Below are positions 8,430 to 16,345 of a DNA stretch of 27,531 bases, piece by piece (the first letter of the stretch is position 1; each line of letters starts with the position of its first letter). The stretch covers positions 1 through 27,531 of the IMG/VR virus record IMGVR_UViG_3300045922_000244. One strand, 5' to 3'. Both the position numbers and the translations under genes were made by a program. The notes beneath the pieces are model-generated. The model did no database searches and was not told where the DNA came from. It was given only the letters and a program-made list of their open reading frames with translations. This DNA is from a virus.

Positions 8430-9347
8430 CTAAGCCTTTTCCTTTTTTTCTATCTTTTTTAATCTTTTGTTAAGTTCGGCCTGAGACGCAAGAACCGCAC
8501 CAAAGCCAGAAGCAATGTCTATCAATTTGGTGCCTCCGACTTCTTTTACCATACTTTTTCCAATTTCAGATTTTTCCAGGTCTTGCGCCATTATGCCGTG
8601 CTTACGACCTTCGCTAGCCCCAATCTCTTTAGGATTCTTGTACTCGTAAGAGTAGGCCTGCAACTTGTCTAAAAAGTCTTCGTACTTTTTCTCTTCCTTT
8701 TGTGCATTTTTCTTAGCTCTCTTATCAGATGCCAAAAACGAAGCTCCGGCCCCTAATACGCCGCCCAATAATTGAGACTGCTGCTGCTTTCTAGCCTGCG
8801 TTCTAGCCATATCGACGTTGGCCCTCATAGATTCCGCCTGCTGCTGCTCTCTCTTTGGAGCCGTGGCTAGCTCAAATCCAGCCCCAATGTCTTGACGAGC
8901 GCCTTGCTGAGCCTGCGCAAGCGCGTTCTGAAAATTTGCACGCTCCTGAAGCCTAGACTCTACAGCTTGCTGCGCCAAGTCGCGCCCGGCCTCGCCTTGC
9001 GCTCGCATAAGGCCACGTGCCATGGCAGAGCCGCCCGCTCCTCTTCCTGAACGCGCTGCAGCCAGTTGTTGGGCCAAGTTTCGTTCTTGCGCTGCCTTTA
9101 ATTGTGCCTCCGCTAGGCTTGGTCCGCGACCTAGGGCCGCCTGTCCCATTTGGGCCAAGACCTCTGCGCCGGCTGGCCCTCCAGCCTGTGCCATGCCCGT
9201 GCTCTGCTCCATTAGCTGCTGCTGCTTTTCTTGAAAAGGTTTTGCTTCCTTATCAATGTTCCACAGGTTTGGATTTACGTAGGCCCCAGCCCCGCTAGTT
9301 CTGCCCCCACCAAATATGCTCCCAACAGCTTTTACTGCCTTACCCAT
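8430..9347 (-). CDS. Virion protein with C-terminal peptidase-S74-like chaperone domain
   Basis: 305 residues from the ATG at 9347, chosen because AAAGGAG lies seven bases upstream; a start 11 codons further upstream is in frame but has no such site. Residues ~35-190 are Ala/Gln/Arg-rich helix. Residues ~207-303 match the peptidase S74 (intramolecular chaperone auto-processing) pattern. It has SDKRAKKN with Ser207 and Lys212 five residues apart, as in the Ser-Lys self-cleavage dyad, then FLDKLQAYSYEYKNP, KHGIMAQDLEKSEIG and a C-terminal coiled coil (LASQAELNKRLKKIEKKEK). S74 domains usually end fibres and cleave themselves after trimerisation. Here the domain is on a helical protein between the nozzle and the ejection proteins. 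Confidence 0.78.
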   Translation of the reverse strand: MGKAVKAVGSIFGGGRTSGAGAYVNPNLWNIDKEAKPFQEKQQQLMEQSTGMAQAGGPAGAEVLAQMGQAALGRGPSLAEAQLKAAQERNLAQQLAAARSGRGAGGSAMARGLMRAQGEAGRDLAQQAVESRLQERANFQNALAQAQQGARQDIGAGFELATAPKREQQQAESMRANVDMARTQARKQQQSQLLGGVLGAGASFLASDKRAKKNAQKEEKKYEDFLDKLQAYSYEYKNPKEIGASEGRKHGIMAQDLEKSEIGKSMVKEVGGTKLIDIASGFGAVLASQAELNKRLKKIEKKEKA

Positions 9348-9690
9348 TTGTAAGCTCCTTTGAAAAATAAACAAAATCATGTTGTGCCGAGTGCAGTTTA
9401 AAGCCGTAGCTCAAAAGCACGAGCATTCGCGCATGAGAATTTGGCAAACTAGGCACGACTGAGCCTAGCAAAATCTGAGCGCCAGCATCTCGCGCAATAA
9501 CTGTGACCACGTCAGCGTACTGAGACGCAATTCCAGACTTTCTCTTCTCGGGCACAACATATATGTCCTCTATATAGCACATTCGTTCTCCCTTAGGCCC
9601 CTCCATGAAGCCGTACGTGATAAAACCGTCCTCGTCTTCGTACATGTGGAAGCCCTTTAATTCCTTTAAGTAGTCTGCGTACTTATTCAT
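9340..9690 (-). CDS. GNAT-family N-acetyltransferase (small, phage-encoded)
   Basis: 116 residues from the ATG at 9690, which has GGAG seven bases upstream and follows the nozzle stop by one base. A start at 9711 inside the nozzle gene is less likely. Motif A of the GNAT fold is clear: MCYIEDIYVVPEKRKSGIAS, with Arg50-x-x-Gly53-x-Ala55 for acetyl-CoA pyrophosphate binding. A later ARMLVLLSYGFKLHS segment fits motif B. It should transfer an acetyl group from acetyl-CoA to an amine of unknown identity. Its stop overlaps the next gene by eight bases. A GNAT embedded in the tail/ejection region may modify a virion or host protein (inference). Confidence 0.8.
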   Translation of the reverse strand: MNKYADYLKELKGFHMYEDEDGFITYGFMEGPKGERMCYIEDIYVVPEKRKSGIASQYADVVTVIARDAGAQILLGSVVPSLPNSHARMLVLLSYGFKLHSAQHDFVYFSKELTNG

Positions 9691-9691
9691 G

Positions 9692-12600
9692 TTAGTCTCC
9701 ACTAGTTCCAAACTTTCGCTCTGCGCCCAATTTATTGGTGCCCTGTTTAAGTCCGGCTCGCAACGTAATCGTGCTTAAATTTAGGCCTTCTCCAACTTGG
9801 TCTTGCGCGTCCTCGATAAGCAATTTAATGCTTTGACACTTTTGTCGAGCAAAGTTTACGCGCATTTGGTACAAAGAGCCGTCTCCGCCGTATGTCGTGC
9901 TGTCTCCATACGGAGAATCCTCTCCATACCTATTGTCGCTTATAAATGAATTAATGTCAATAGTTTCCTGCTGCGTCCAGGCATCTATAAAATCGTATGC
10001 TACCTTTACGTTTAGCTTATGCGGACTTCTGTAACTGCCCAAGATTAACGCATGGTACACGCGCTGAAAGCCTTGAATCTCTCCTAAACTTAGCCAGCCG
10101 GTCTCAATTCTAAGCCTAATAGGACTAGATGCATCGCTAAAACTCTGCCTATTTTCCTTATATACGGTGCCGTCTTCTCGCACATAGTAGTAATCATTTC
10201 TAATGACAACTGCGCTACGAGCCCCATGATTGGTAAATACGGCCCATTTATCAAGTTCGTAATTGTACACAAGAGCAATATTATTCTTAGTCGTAAAGCG
10301 AATCTGATTCAATTCTCCAACAACTAGGGCAGAACTAATGCTCTCGCCATTAAAAGCTTCTACCCTGGCTCCAACGTACTCAAGGCTGAGCCCATTTGTG
10401 AGCATATATATGCCTTTTCTGCTCTTAAACATAATACCGCCAGGAGTTAGCACCACTGAATTAGTGTCAGTACAGCCAATGTCCGTGCTTATAGTCTCTG
10501 GAGAAGTGAGAGTGGACTGTTGATTTGCATTATTTGGAGGGTCTCCAGCAACATAGTAGCATGCATCTTCCGTAAACACAATGAGCTTATCGTTCATTTG
10601 TAGCATAGAAGTAATGCGCCCACCTTCTGCGCTAAAATCTGTGTAAAACAGGTCTGAAAATTCTATGGGGAATCCACTCTCATTAATTTTGCTATAGTAG
10701 ACGCGATTGCGTTCCTCTCCAACAATAGCAATTCGATTATTATATGCGCAAAGCAAGGTTGCGGAACCTGGAGCAGTATTTTCGACAATGCCGCCAGTTG
10801 TGTACAAAACTTCATTATTTATGATTGTGTCGTCAGACTGAGTGTCTAAAAAATAAACGTAGTCCACAGAAGTGTCATTAAATAGGGGGGAACTATCGTC
10901 TGTAACCTTGTAGTATGTTGTGCCCGAGTCTTCTGTTCGATAAATGTCAATTATTACGTTTTGTTTTTGAGTCAATCGCAGCGTTGGTATTTTTAATCTA
11001 ATAGACTGAGTCGTAGTTCCCCTATCTAGGGTCACGTTTAGCGGCACAAGCGTTGGGGACGAGACGTGGTCTTGGCCAGTATTGTCCGTCCACCTATAAG
11101 TGGCCACGTAGCCATAATTGCCGTCGCTCATATTACCAAGACTAGTAGAAGTCTCTGCTAGATTGTTTTGCACCACTTCTAGTAAGCCAGTGGGGAGCAC
11201 GGGGTTGTCAAATGTAATAGTGAATCCACTAGACATGGAGCCTACCACACTTACCGCAGTTAAGGCCGTAAACGCTTCTAGTTCCGCTTTAATAGCCGCA
11301 GCATTAGCCGTAAAGTTTAAAATATTGCTAATTTCGGAGCCTAACTTTAGCTTAAATGTGCCAGATTGTGGGGTGGAATTAAAACTAATTTTTTGTACTT
11401 CTTTTTCCACAGGAGAGCCTATGGCTAAAGTAGTAGTTTCCGTAGTAACGCTAGCAGCATTATTTCCAAGCAGCGTATTTGTCGGAAATGTAAATTGAGT
11501 AAAATTTTGCACTGGAGAATCAATTGTTACGGTAAATCCATTTGCGTAGTCTCCAGTGACTGTAGCCGTAGTTACGTTTGCTAGTGCCTCTAGCGCCGAC
11601 TTAATTGCGGCAGCATTAGCATTAAACGCTAAAGAAGAGGTAGTATTTGGAGCCACGGTAATGGTCCAGTTACCACTAACCGGAACTTGCGAGAAAGTAA
11701 TTCTTTGGACTTCCTTTACGCCAGTAATACCTTCTTGTACAATTGATGGAAAAATTGTAACTGGATTTCCGCCCGCAGTTAAAGTATTTGAAGCAATGGT
11801 TGGAGTAGGAAATTCCTGTATTGGGTCGTCAATTGTTACAACTATACCGGCAGAAAAGCTGCCAGTGACAGTTGCCGTAGTTATTGATGGAATAGATTCT
11901 ATAGCGGTTTTAATTTGAGCATTTGTTGCGTTAAACGCAATAGAGCTAGAAGCATTTCCGCCAATGTCTATAGTAAAATTGCCAGCATTTGGGACACTAG
12001 AAAAATTTAGCTTAAATTGCTCCTTGACTGGTGCCACGCCCTCTGTTGTTGTTGAGCCACTGACTACGACTGCATTAGTAAGCAGTGAATTATTAGTAAC
12101 TTGCAATACTGGAAAATTCTGTTTTGGTTCGTTAAACAGTATATTTATGCCTGCGCTATAGCTGCCAGTAACGGTTACATTTGTCACAGAAGGCAAAGCC
12201 TCAAGCACCGATTTAATGCTAGCATTCGTAGCATCAAAGGACAATGGGCTAGTAGTTTCAGTGCCTAAGGTTAGAGTGTACGTGCCTTGCGTTGGAACTG
12301 CGCTAAATTTAATAAGTTGTTGCGAAGATGCTCCGACATTTCCTGCAGTTATAACTTCTACAGTGGTCAATATTGGAGTGTCTAAACTTACGTCTTCTGG
12401 CCATATATTAAATCCGTGCTCAGAAACCGAGACGCCATCGTACATTTGCAGATATCCAGATGCTATGTGCAAATTATTGGCTTCATTAATTGTCTGAAAA
12501 TTATTGCGCGGGCTAAAATCAAATACTTGATAATTTACTCCCAATGTTGAGTAGACGGCCTCATCCTTTTCAGATAGTCTATTTTTCTTATTTGCAACAA

Positions 12601-13876
12601 TTAGCATTTTGCTATTGTTAAGTTTTCTAGTATGAGGAAGAACTCCAAAATTATTTAATACTCCAGCTTCTTGATTCAGAAACTTTGTTACAATACTGCC
12701 TTGGGAGTCTAGTAAAAAACAGGTCGGCTGCAAAGAGCTTGCGTGAATTACGGGCACAAGTATGGTTCCGTCTAAGTTTATGGCCGAAGAAACCAAGCCT
12801 ACGCTTCTTTTGAGCACTTGAATACCCGAAACTGTTCCCGCAAGATTAAAATTTGCCTGCTTTACTAGAGCGTCTCTATCCGCACTTGAGCGCACTTCAT
12901 AGTACAGTTTATACTGGGCGTCGGTATTAGTAGAAACTGCCGTAACATTTTTTACGTTTGTTATGGTTTCAATTGTGGTCTTAGTTTTTAGAGCTGAAGT
13001 TAGCGCCAGAGAATAAATCGTATAATATACAGCACTGCTATCCGCCCAAGCAATTATTACTCGAAAATTTAAATCAGTTGTAATATCTAGTGCAGACGAG
13101 GCGTCGGTATTATTAATATTTAGCACAGACGACAGATTATCGTCCTGGTCTATGCTGAGAATAGCTAATTTATCGCTGGCAACGGACGAGTTATATGCAA
13201 TTACAATTCTATTTTGCGCAGAATGTACATCAAAAAGTGGGGCAGCTACGTCTAAATTGTTGACCACGAGCACGGAGGAGCTAAGGACTGAAGGCTGAAG
13301 TATTCCAAATTTTTTGTAACGAATTTGGGAGCCTGAAGCATAAAATATATAAACGGAATTATTAACCGACACGACAATGGGTCTTGTGCCATTAGAATCA
13401 ACTGTAACTTCCGATGCAAGAAAACTATTGTTTTCTAGGTCCTGCACGCTGTACTGCACGCCAGCAGACCCTGACTGCCAAGAAGTAACAAGTAAGTTTT
13501 CAACGATTGTGCAAGTTGGAAACATTTGCTCATTTGCATTCTTTACCACCGTTCGGCTATCCTGGTCTAGCATGAAAACTGTGCCCTTTTTTGACCATTT
13601 TTGCAAGGACGAACTTAAAGAGTACAAAGAATTTGATGTTAGCGCACACAGCTCATTACCATATTTGGCTAAGGCTTTTATGTCTGATATGTGGAGATTG
13701 TCTAAAGTCTCAAGAGTTTGAATATCGTACCCATTCCTCTTGCGAATCATTTTTAAAGTTTCATACACTACGTTTTCCGCGACGCGAAGAAAGCCGGGCT
13801 CTTCCTGCTTTGCATCAGTCTTCGTATTAAGACCGTTATGTATTGGTAGTGCAACTACAGACTTAGCTAGCGCCAA
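9692..13876 (-). CDS. Tail nozzle / tail tubular protein B-like, with four inserted repeats
   Basis: 1394 residues, ATG start. The N-terminus (VVALPIHNGLNTKTDAKQEE, NVVYETLKMIRKRNGYD) has the opening typical of phage nozzle proteins. The C-terminal ~480 residues fit as well: GYVATYRWTDNTGQDHVSSP, DIYRTEDSGTTYYKV, LLCAYNNRIAIVGEERNRVY, GRITSMLQMNDKLIVFTEDA, YNYELDKWAVFTNHG. Between them, about residues 515-909, are four tandem ~100-residue beta repeats, which make it longer than the ~600-900 residues I would expect for this class. The nozzle forms the distal part of a short tail and contacts the fibres. The gene follows a 219-residue fibre-like gene by 12 bases and is translationally linked to the GNAT gene. 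Confidence 0.85.
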   Translation of the reverse strand: MALAKSVVALPIHNGLNTKTDAKQEEPGFLRVAENVVYETLKMIRKRNGYDIQTLETLDNLHISDIKALAKYGNELCALTSNSLYSLSSSLQKWSKKGTVFMLDQDSRTVVKNANEQMFPTCTIVENLLVTSWQSGSAGVQYSVQDLENNSFLASEVTVDSNGTRPIVVSVNNSVYIFYASGSQIRYKKFGILQPSVLSSSVLVVNNLDVAAPLFDVHSAQNRIVIAYNSSVASDKLAILSIDQDDNLSSVLNINNTDASSALDITTDLNFRVIIAWADSSAVYYTIYSLALTSALKTKTTIETITNVKNVTAVSTNTDAQYKLYYEVRSSADRDALVKQANFNLAGTVSGIQVLKRSVGLVSSAINLDGTILVPVIHASSLQPTCFLLDSQGSIVTKFLNQEAGVLNNFGVLPHTRKLNNSKMLIVANKKNRLSEKDEAVYSTLGVNYQVFDFSPRNNFQTINEANNLHIASGYLQMYDGVSVSEHGFNIWPEDVSLDTPILTTVEVITAGNVGASSQQLIKFSAVPTQGTYTLTLGTETTSPLSFDATNASIKSVLEALPSVTNVTVTGSYSAGINILFNEPKQNFPVLQVTNNSLLTNAVVVSGSTTTEGVAPVKEQFKLNFSSVPNAGNFTIDIGGNASSSIAFNATNAQIKTAIESIPSITTATVTGSFSAGIVVTIDDPIQEFPTPTIASNTLTAGGNPVTIFPSIVQEGITGVKEVQRITFSQVPVSGNWTITVAPNTTSSLAFNANAAAIKSALEALANVTTATVTGDYANGFTVTIDSPVQNFTQFTFPTNTLLGNNAASVTTETTTLAIGSPVEKEVQKISFNSTPQSGTFKLKLGSEISNILNFTANAAAIKAELEAFTALTAVSVVGSMSSGFTITFDNPVLPTGLLEVVQNNLAETSTSLGNMSDGNYGYVATYRWTDNTGQDHVSSPTLVPLNVTLDRGTTTQSIRLKIPTLRLTQKQNVIIDIYRTEDSGTTYYKVTDDSSPLFNDTSVDYVYFLDTQSDDTIINNEVLYTTGGIVENTAPGSATLLCAYNNRIAIVGEERNRVYYSKINESGFPIEFSDLFYTDFSAEGGRITSMLQMNDKLIVFTEDACYYVAGDPPNNANQQSTLTSPETISTDIGCTDTNSVVLTPGGIMFKSRKGIYMLTNGLSLEYVGARVEAFNGESISSALVVGELNQIRFTTKNNIALVYNYELDKWAVFTNHGARSAVVIRNDYYYVREDGTVYKENRQSFSDASSPIRLRIETGWLSLGEIQGFQRVYHALILGSYRSPHKLNVKVAYDFIDAWTQQETIDINSFISDNRYGEDSPYGDSTTYGGDGSLYQMRVNFARQKCQSIKLLIEDAQDQVGEGLNLSTITLRAGLKQGTNKLGAERKFGTSGD
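11150..12330 (-). repeat. Four tandem protein-level repeats inside the nozzle gene
   Basis: Approximate units are 12330-12031, 12030-11730, 11729-11416 and 11415-11150. Each begins with a strand such as QLIKFSAVPTQGTYTLTLG, KLNFSSVPNAGNFTIDIGG, RITFSQVPVSGNWTITV or KISFNSTPQSGTFKLKLG. Each continues with SLAFNANAAAIKSALEAL or a variant, and then a TVTGSFSAGIVVTIDDPIQ-type hairpin. The DNA copies have diverged, so this is an old protein repeat and not a recent duplication. Each unit looks like a beta-sandwich with one helix. Unit limits are accurate to about 20 bases. Confidence 0.8.
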
Positions 13877-13888
13877 GTGTGCCTCCCC

Positions 13889-14548
13889 TTATAAGATTGT
13901 CCAGCTTGCAGCACCATCGCCAATAAGCCAGATAGTTGCGCCGTTAGAGTCTATGGTAAAATTTGCGTTTCCATCTATAGTGTCAGCACCGCTTGCAGCC
14001 AGGGTAATAGGATTATTGTTGGATAGCTGAGACTGGTCTTTAATAATGTATAGTCGACCAGAAGGAACGGCGGAGGCAAGTGGAAGCGTTACCGTGCGAC
14101 TGGCCGTCGTATCTACTAGAATGTAAACAAAAGTGTCTGAAGGAGCAATCGTAAGATTAGACGCTATAGACGTAAGGTTCAAAGTTTGCACAGCACCTGG
14201 ACTACTTACGATAGAGCCGCCATCGGTCAATTGTATGGCAATTCCAGAACTATTAGTAAAGTACAAATTGCCCCCACTTACGTAAACAGAGTTGGAATTA
14301 AGTGCACCAGATAGTGGTACGGCCTGACTTGAGAACTGTCCGGCCCTTAAGCCTATTGCACGGAAGGAGTTAAATGTTAGGTCAGAATTAATGTCCAGGC
14401 CCGCCGTTTTTACTCTAACGCCTTTTCCTGAGCTGTGGTCGTGGCTGTCTACGACTTCTAATGCAGCATTTAGCTGAGAGGCCCAGTTTGGGCCTAATGT
14501 CTGCGTGACTACTGGAAGGTTCAAATTCATGAAATTCGTAATAGCCAT
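13889..14548 (-). CDS. Fibre-like / tail-associated protein with HDH motif
   Basis: 219 residues from ATG at 14548, which has TAGGAG five bases upstream. An in-frame ATG ten codons earlier lies too close to the preceding gene's end and has no ribosome site. The N-terminus (NLPVVTQTLGPNWASQLNAA, then VVDSHDHSSGKGVRVKT) is a pattern widespread in phage tail-fibre proteins. The middle repeats LYFTNSSGIAIQLTDGG. The C-terminal ~75 residues (VTLPLASAVPSGRLYIIKD, NNPITLAASGADTIDG, FTIDSNGATIWLIGDG) are the same module as in the 136-residue protein at 1295-1705. It is placed between the neck adaptor and the nozzle, so it could join fibres to the tail (inference). Confidence 0.76.
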   Translation of the reverse strand: MAITNFMNLNLPVVTQTLGPNWASQLNAALEVVDSHDHSSGKGVRVKTAGLDINSDLTFNSFRAIGLRAGQFSSQAVPLSGALNSNSVYVSGGNLYFTNSSGIAIQLTDGGSIVSSPGAVQTLNLTSIASNLTIAPSDTFVYILVDTTASRTVTLPLASAVPSGRLYIIKDQSQLSNNNPITLAASGADTIDGNANFTIDSNGATIWLIGDGAASWTIL

Positions 14549-14555
14549 AGGACTC

Positions 14556-14876
14556 CTAAAATATCCAAAGGTCCACAATAACAGAGGCGCTGGCTCTAAG
14601 TGGCAAGAATCTATCTAGTAAATTGGTTTCTTGAAAGTTTTCCCAAATCTGGGCATTAGCACTTTTTCGCACTACTAGCCACCCTCTATAGGGTCGGCCC
14701 AACTTGTGAGAAACTTGCGTAAATGTAGAAGAATTAAGAGAAATTCCCTGCACAAGAACGCCGTCAGAAATGGGAAAATTTAACAATGGCTGAATGGCTT
14801 GTGACACATTATCTTGAAACCGGTTAGTTTCTGCATCTTGTGTGCTTATCTTGCGTAGAGCCTTTTTAAAAGACAT
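14556..14876 (-). CDS. Conserved small phage tail/neck protein
   Basis: 106 residues, ATG start overlapping the stop of the adaptor gene by one base (TAATG). The N-terminal half is helical (LRKISTQDAETNRFQDNVSQ). The C-terminal half has the pattern VSHKLGRPYRGWLVVRKSAN followed by RFLPLRASASVIVDLWIF. This H-x-LGR-x-x-x-GW...VDLW(V/I)F pattern is frequent in phages next to fibre genes, but I know of no tested function. It is translationally coupled to the adaptor, which suggests a role in the neck or tail-attachment complex. Confidence 0.7.
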   Translation of the reverse strand: MSFKKALRKISTQDAETNRFQDNVSQAIQPLLNFPISDGVLVQGISLNSSTFTQVSHKLGRPYRGWLVVRKSANAQIWENFQETNLLDRFLPLRASASVIVDLWIF

Positions 14877-15562
14877 TAGTTGCTACTCCGCCAATAGTAA
14901 TCATCGCCTTCTGCGTAAATATCGCTAATGCTTGGAGCTTGCCCTGCATCCCTAATATTTGCTCGGTCCCTAATGCGTTTTTCTAGGGCCACTTTTTGAG
15001 CCGCAAGAACTGAGACGTCGTCCTCTTGCTTTTCTTTCATTTTTATGGCCACGTCCACAATGACGTACTCTATAAATGAGTTTAAATCGTTAAAGCTGTC
15101 TGTGTCTTGCACAAGTTTTTGAGCGATTGGCACGTACCATAGCTTTACTTCTGCGATTCGGTCTGGCTTAGGCGTAAAAACTATCTGGTTTCCAATTATT
15201 CGATATCGCACATTACTAACGCCGGCCAGGTCCCATACGCCAAGCTCGCTATATCTATTGCGTTCATTAAAATTAAATGCACGAAGTGTTAAAAAGTCTT
15301 GGGAATCATTAAGTTTTATGTCAACGCCCTTAAGTACGTAAAAGTCGGCGGGAAGAGCATACGACTTTTGTCCATTAACTATGTTTATTGTAGAAGTTAC
15401 AATTCCGTAATCGGACGCATAGGCTTCAATAAGAATGTCGTGCAGTTCTGCGATGCTGTTGTTAATATAGGACGTAAGCTCAGGCTCTGAAATAAAATTG
15501 TTATTCTCCATGTCGGCACGTTGCCTAGCCTGAGTCTTTATTTGTGCCAAGGTAATGGCCAT
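14876..15562 (-). CDS. Head-tail adaptor / neck protein (gp11-like)
   Basis: 228 residues from ATG at 15562, which has GGAG six bases upstream. An in-frame start 16 codons earlier lies within the terminator hairpin and is not used. The sequence follows the phage adaptor pattern: ITLAQIKTQARQRADMENNN, FISEPELTSYINNSIAELHD, SYALPADFYVLKGVDIKLN, RIIGNQIVFTPKPDRIAEVK, YVIVDVAIKMKEKQEDDVSV and a C-terminal IRDRANIRDAGQAPSISDIY. Such proteins attach beneath the portal and build the neck on which the tail forms. It is the first gene after a strong terminator, so its transcription depends on read-through or on another promoter that I cannot see. Confidence 0.84.
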   Translation of the reverse strand: MAITLAQIKTQARQRADMENNNFISEPELTSYINNSIAELHDILIEAYASDYGIVTSTINIVNGQKSYALPADFYVLKGVDIKLNDSQDFLTLRAFNFNERNRYSELGVWDLAGVSNVRYRIIGNQIVFTPKPDRIAEVKLWYVPIAQKLVQDTDSFNDLNSFIEYVIVDVAIKMKEKQEDDVSVLAAQKVALEKRIRDRANIRDAGQAPSISDIYAEGDDYYWRSSN

Positions 15563-15571
15563 AGGTTCTCC

Positions 15572-15608
15572 AAAATAAAAAATGTAGGCCCCCCGCAAGG
15601 AGGCCCAC
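15572..15608 (-). terminator. Rho-independent terminator
   Basis: On the minus strand the arms at 15584-15608 form a ten-pair stem (GTGGGCCTCC with GGGGGGCCTAC, two wobble pairs) with a small loop, followed by ATTTTTTATTTT. It lies between the 88-residue gene and the adaptor gene. This is the best terminator in the window. It would separate head-gene transcripts from neck/tail transcripts or set their ratio. Confidence 0.85.
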
Positions 15609-15619
15609 AAAAGTTTGGA

Positions 15620-15886
15620 CTAGTCTTCGTAAGACTTGGACTCTTCGTCCTCTTTTGGCTCCATGTTGGAGCAGCACTCAATCATGGCCTGCAAGCCTTC
15701 TTTAAGGGCTTTAACATCTCCGCTTTTTACGGCCTTCATGATTTCGTCAGCTACCATCATTAGTTCGTCGGAGTCAGCTATTTCCGCTCCGTCGGACTCT
15801 GGCGCCATGCGACTTTTTTCTTCTCCATTTTTCATCTTAGAGATAATAATTGTCGCAACTTTTTTCTTATCATCCTTCATCAACAT
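15620..15886 (-). CDS. Small acidic head-region protein
   Basis: 88 residues, ATG start with AAGGAGG upstream. The N-terminus is basic-hydrophobic (KKKVATIIISKMKNGEE). The middle is acidic and helical: AEIADSDELMMVADEIMKAV, KSGDVKALKEGLQAMIECCS. It ends in a Glu/Asp/Ser tail. The pattern of an acidic linker and then a helix with 'AI(K/V)xGDxxAL(A/K)EALxxxI' recurs in small phage proteins just downstream of the capsid gene. Its role is unknown to me. It lies right before the strong terminator, so it probably ends the head transcript. Confidence 0.7.
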   Translation of the reverse strand: MLMKDDKKKVATIIISKMKNGEEKSRMAPESDGAEIADSDELMMVADEIMKAVKSGDVKALKEGLQAMIECCSNMEPKEDEESKSYED

Positions 15887-15895
15887 GTGGCCTCC

Positions 15896-16264
15896 TTAGA
15901 CGCCGACAGATGAATCGCGGAAAATAAGGGTGACGTGAACTTCGGCCACTGCAGTCACGTCGGCAGCCGCGCCGGCGCTTGCAGTCTCAACTACTACAGT
16001 TTTTGCTGAAGAAACGTCGTGCGATTTAATACGCGCAACTACGTCTTCGCTCGTCTGCATAGTCAATTGGCAGCTTCTAAGTTCTACGTAAGTGTCTTGA
16101 AGCGTGATTGTGTACTCGCCGGCGCCTGTCTTAGTTACAGATTGCACGAACGGAATGTCGTGGCTTGTAACTGCGGCGGACGCGCTAAGTCTAATTTTTC
16201 CCGATAGGAGAACTTGTCTCTTAGTAGGAGTCAATACGAATTGATTAAAATATCTACTGGCCAT
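15896..16264 (-). CDS. Capsid-associated structural protein
   Basis: 122 residues, ATG start with AAAGGAGG upstream. It is beta-rich: MASRYFNQFVLTPTKRQVLL, then VQSVTKTGAGEYTITLQDTY, then VELRSCQLTMQTSEDVVARI, ending AEVHVTLIFRDSSVGV. Proteins with this YFNQF...GAGxYTITLQD pattern are commonly found directly after the major capsid gene in short- and long-tailed phages and are presumably virion proteins. Decoration of the head is a plausible role, but nothing in the sequence proves it. Confidence 0.74.
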   Translation of the reverse strand: MASRYFNQFVLTPTKRQVLLSGKIRLSASAAVTSHDIPFVQSVTKTGAGEYTITLQDTYVELRSCQLTMQTSEDVVARIKSHDVSSAKTVVVETASAGAAADVTAVAEVHVTLIFRDSSVGV

Positions 16265-16308
16265 TTGGCCTCCTTTTGTACATGCACTCTAGTGCCCTGC
16301 AAGTTAGA

Positions 16309-16339
16309 GTAAAGGGGCCACACTATGCAGCCCCTTTAC
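16309..16339 (-). promoter_or_regulatory. Perfect 10-bp stem-loop after the capsid gene
   Basis: The arms GTAAAGGGGC (16309-16318) and GCCCCTTTAC (16330-16339) are exact inverse complements around an 11-base loop. It lies just after the capsid stop. A T-run after the stem is lacking on both strands, so it is more likely an mRNA-stabilising or RNase III-type processing stem, or a leaky attenuator, than a full terminator. Confidence 0.6.
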
Positions 16340-16345
16340 GTAATT

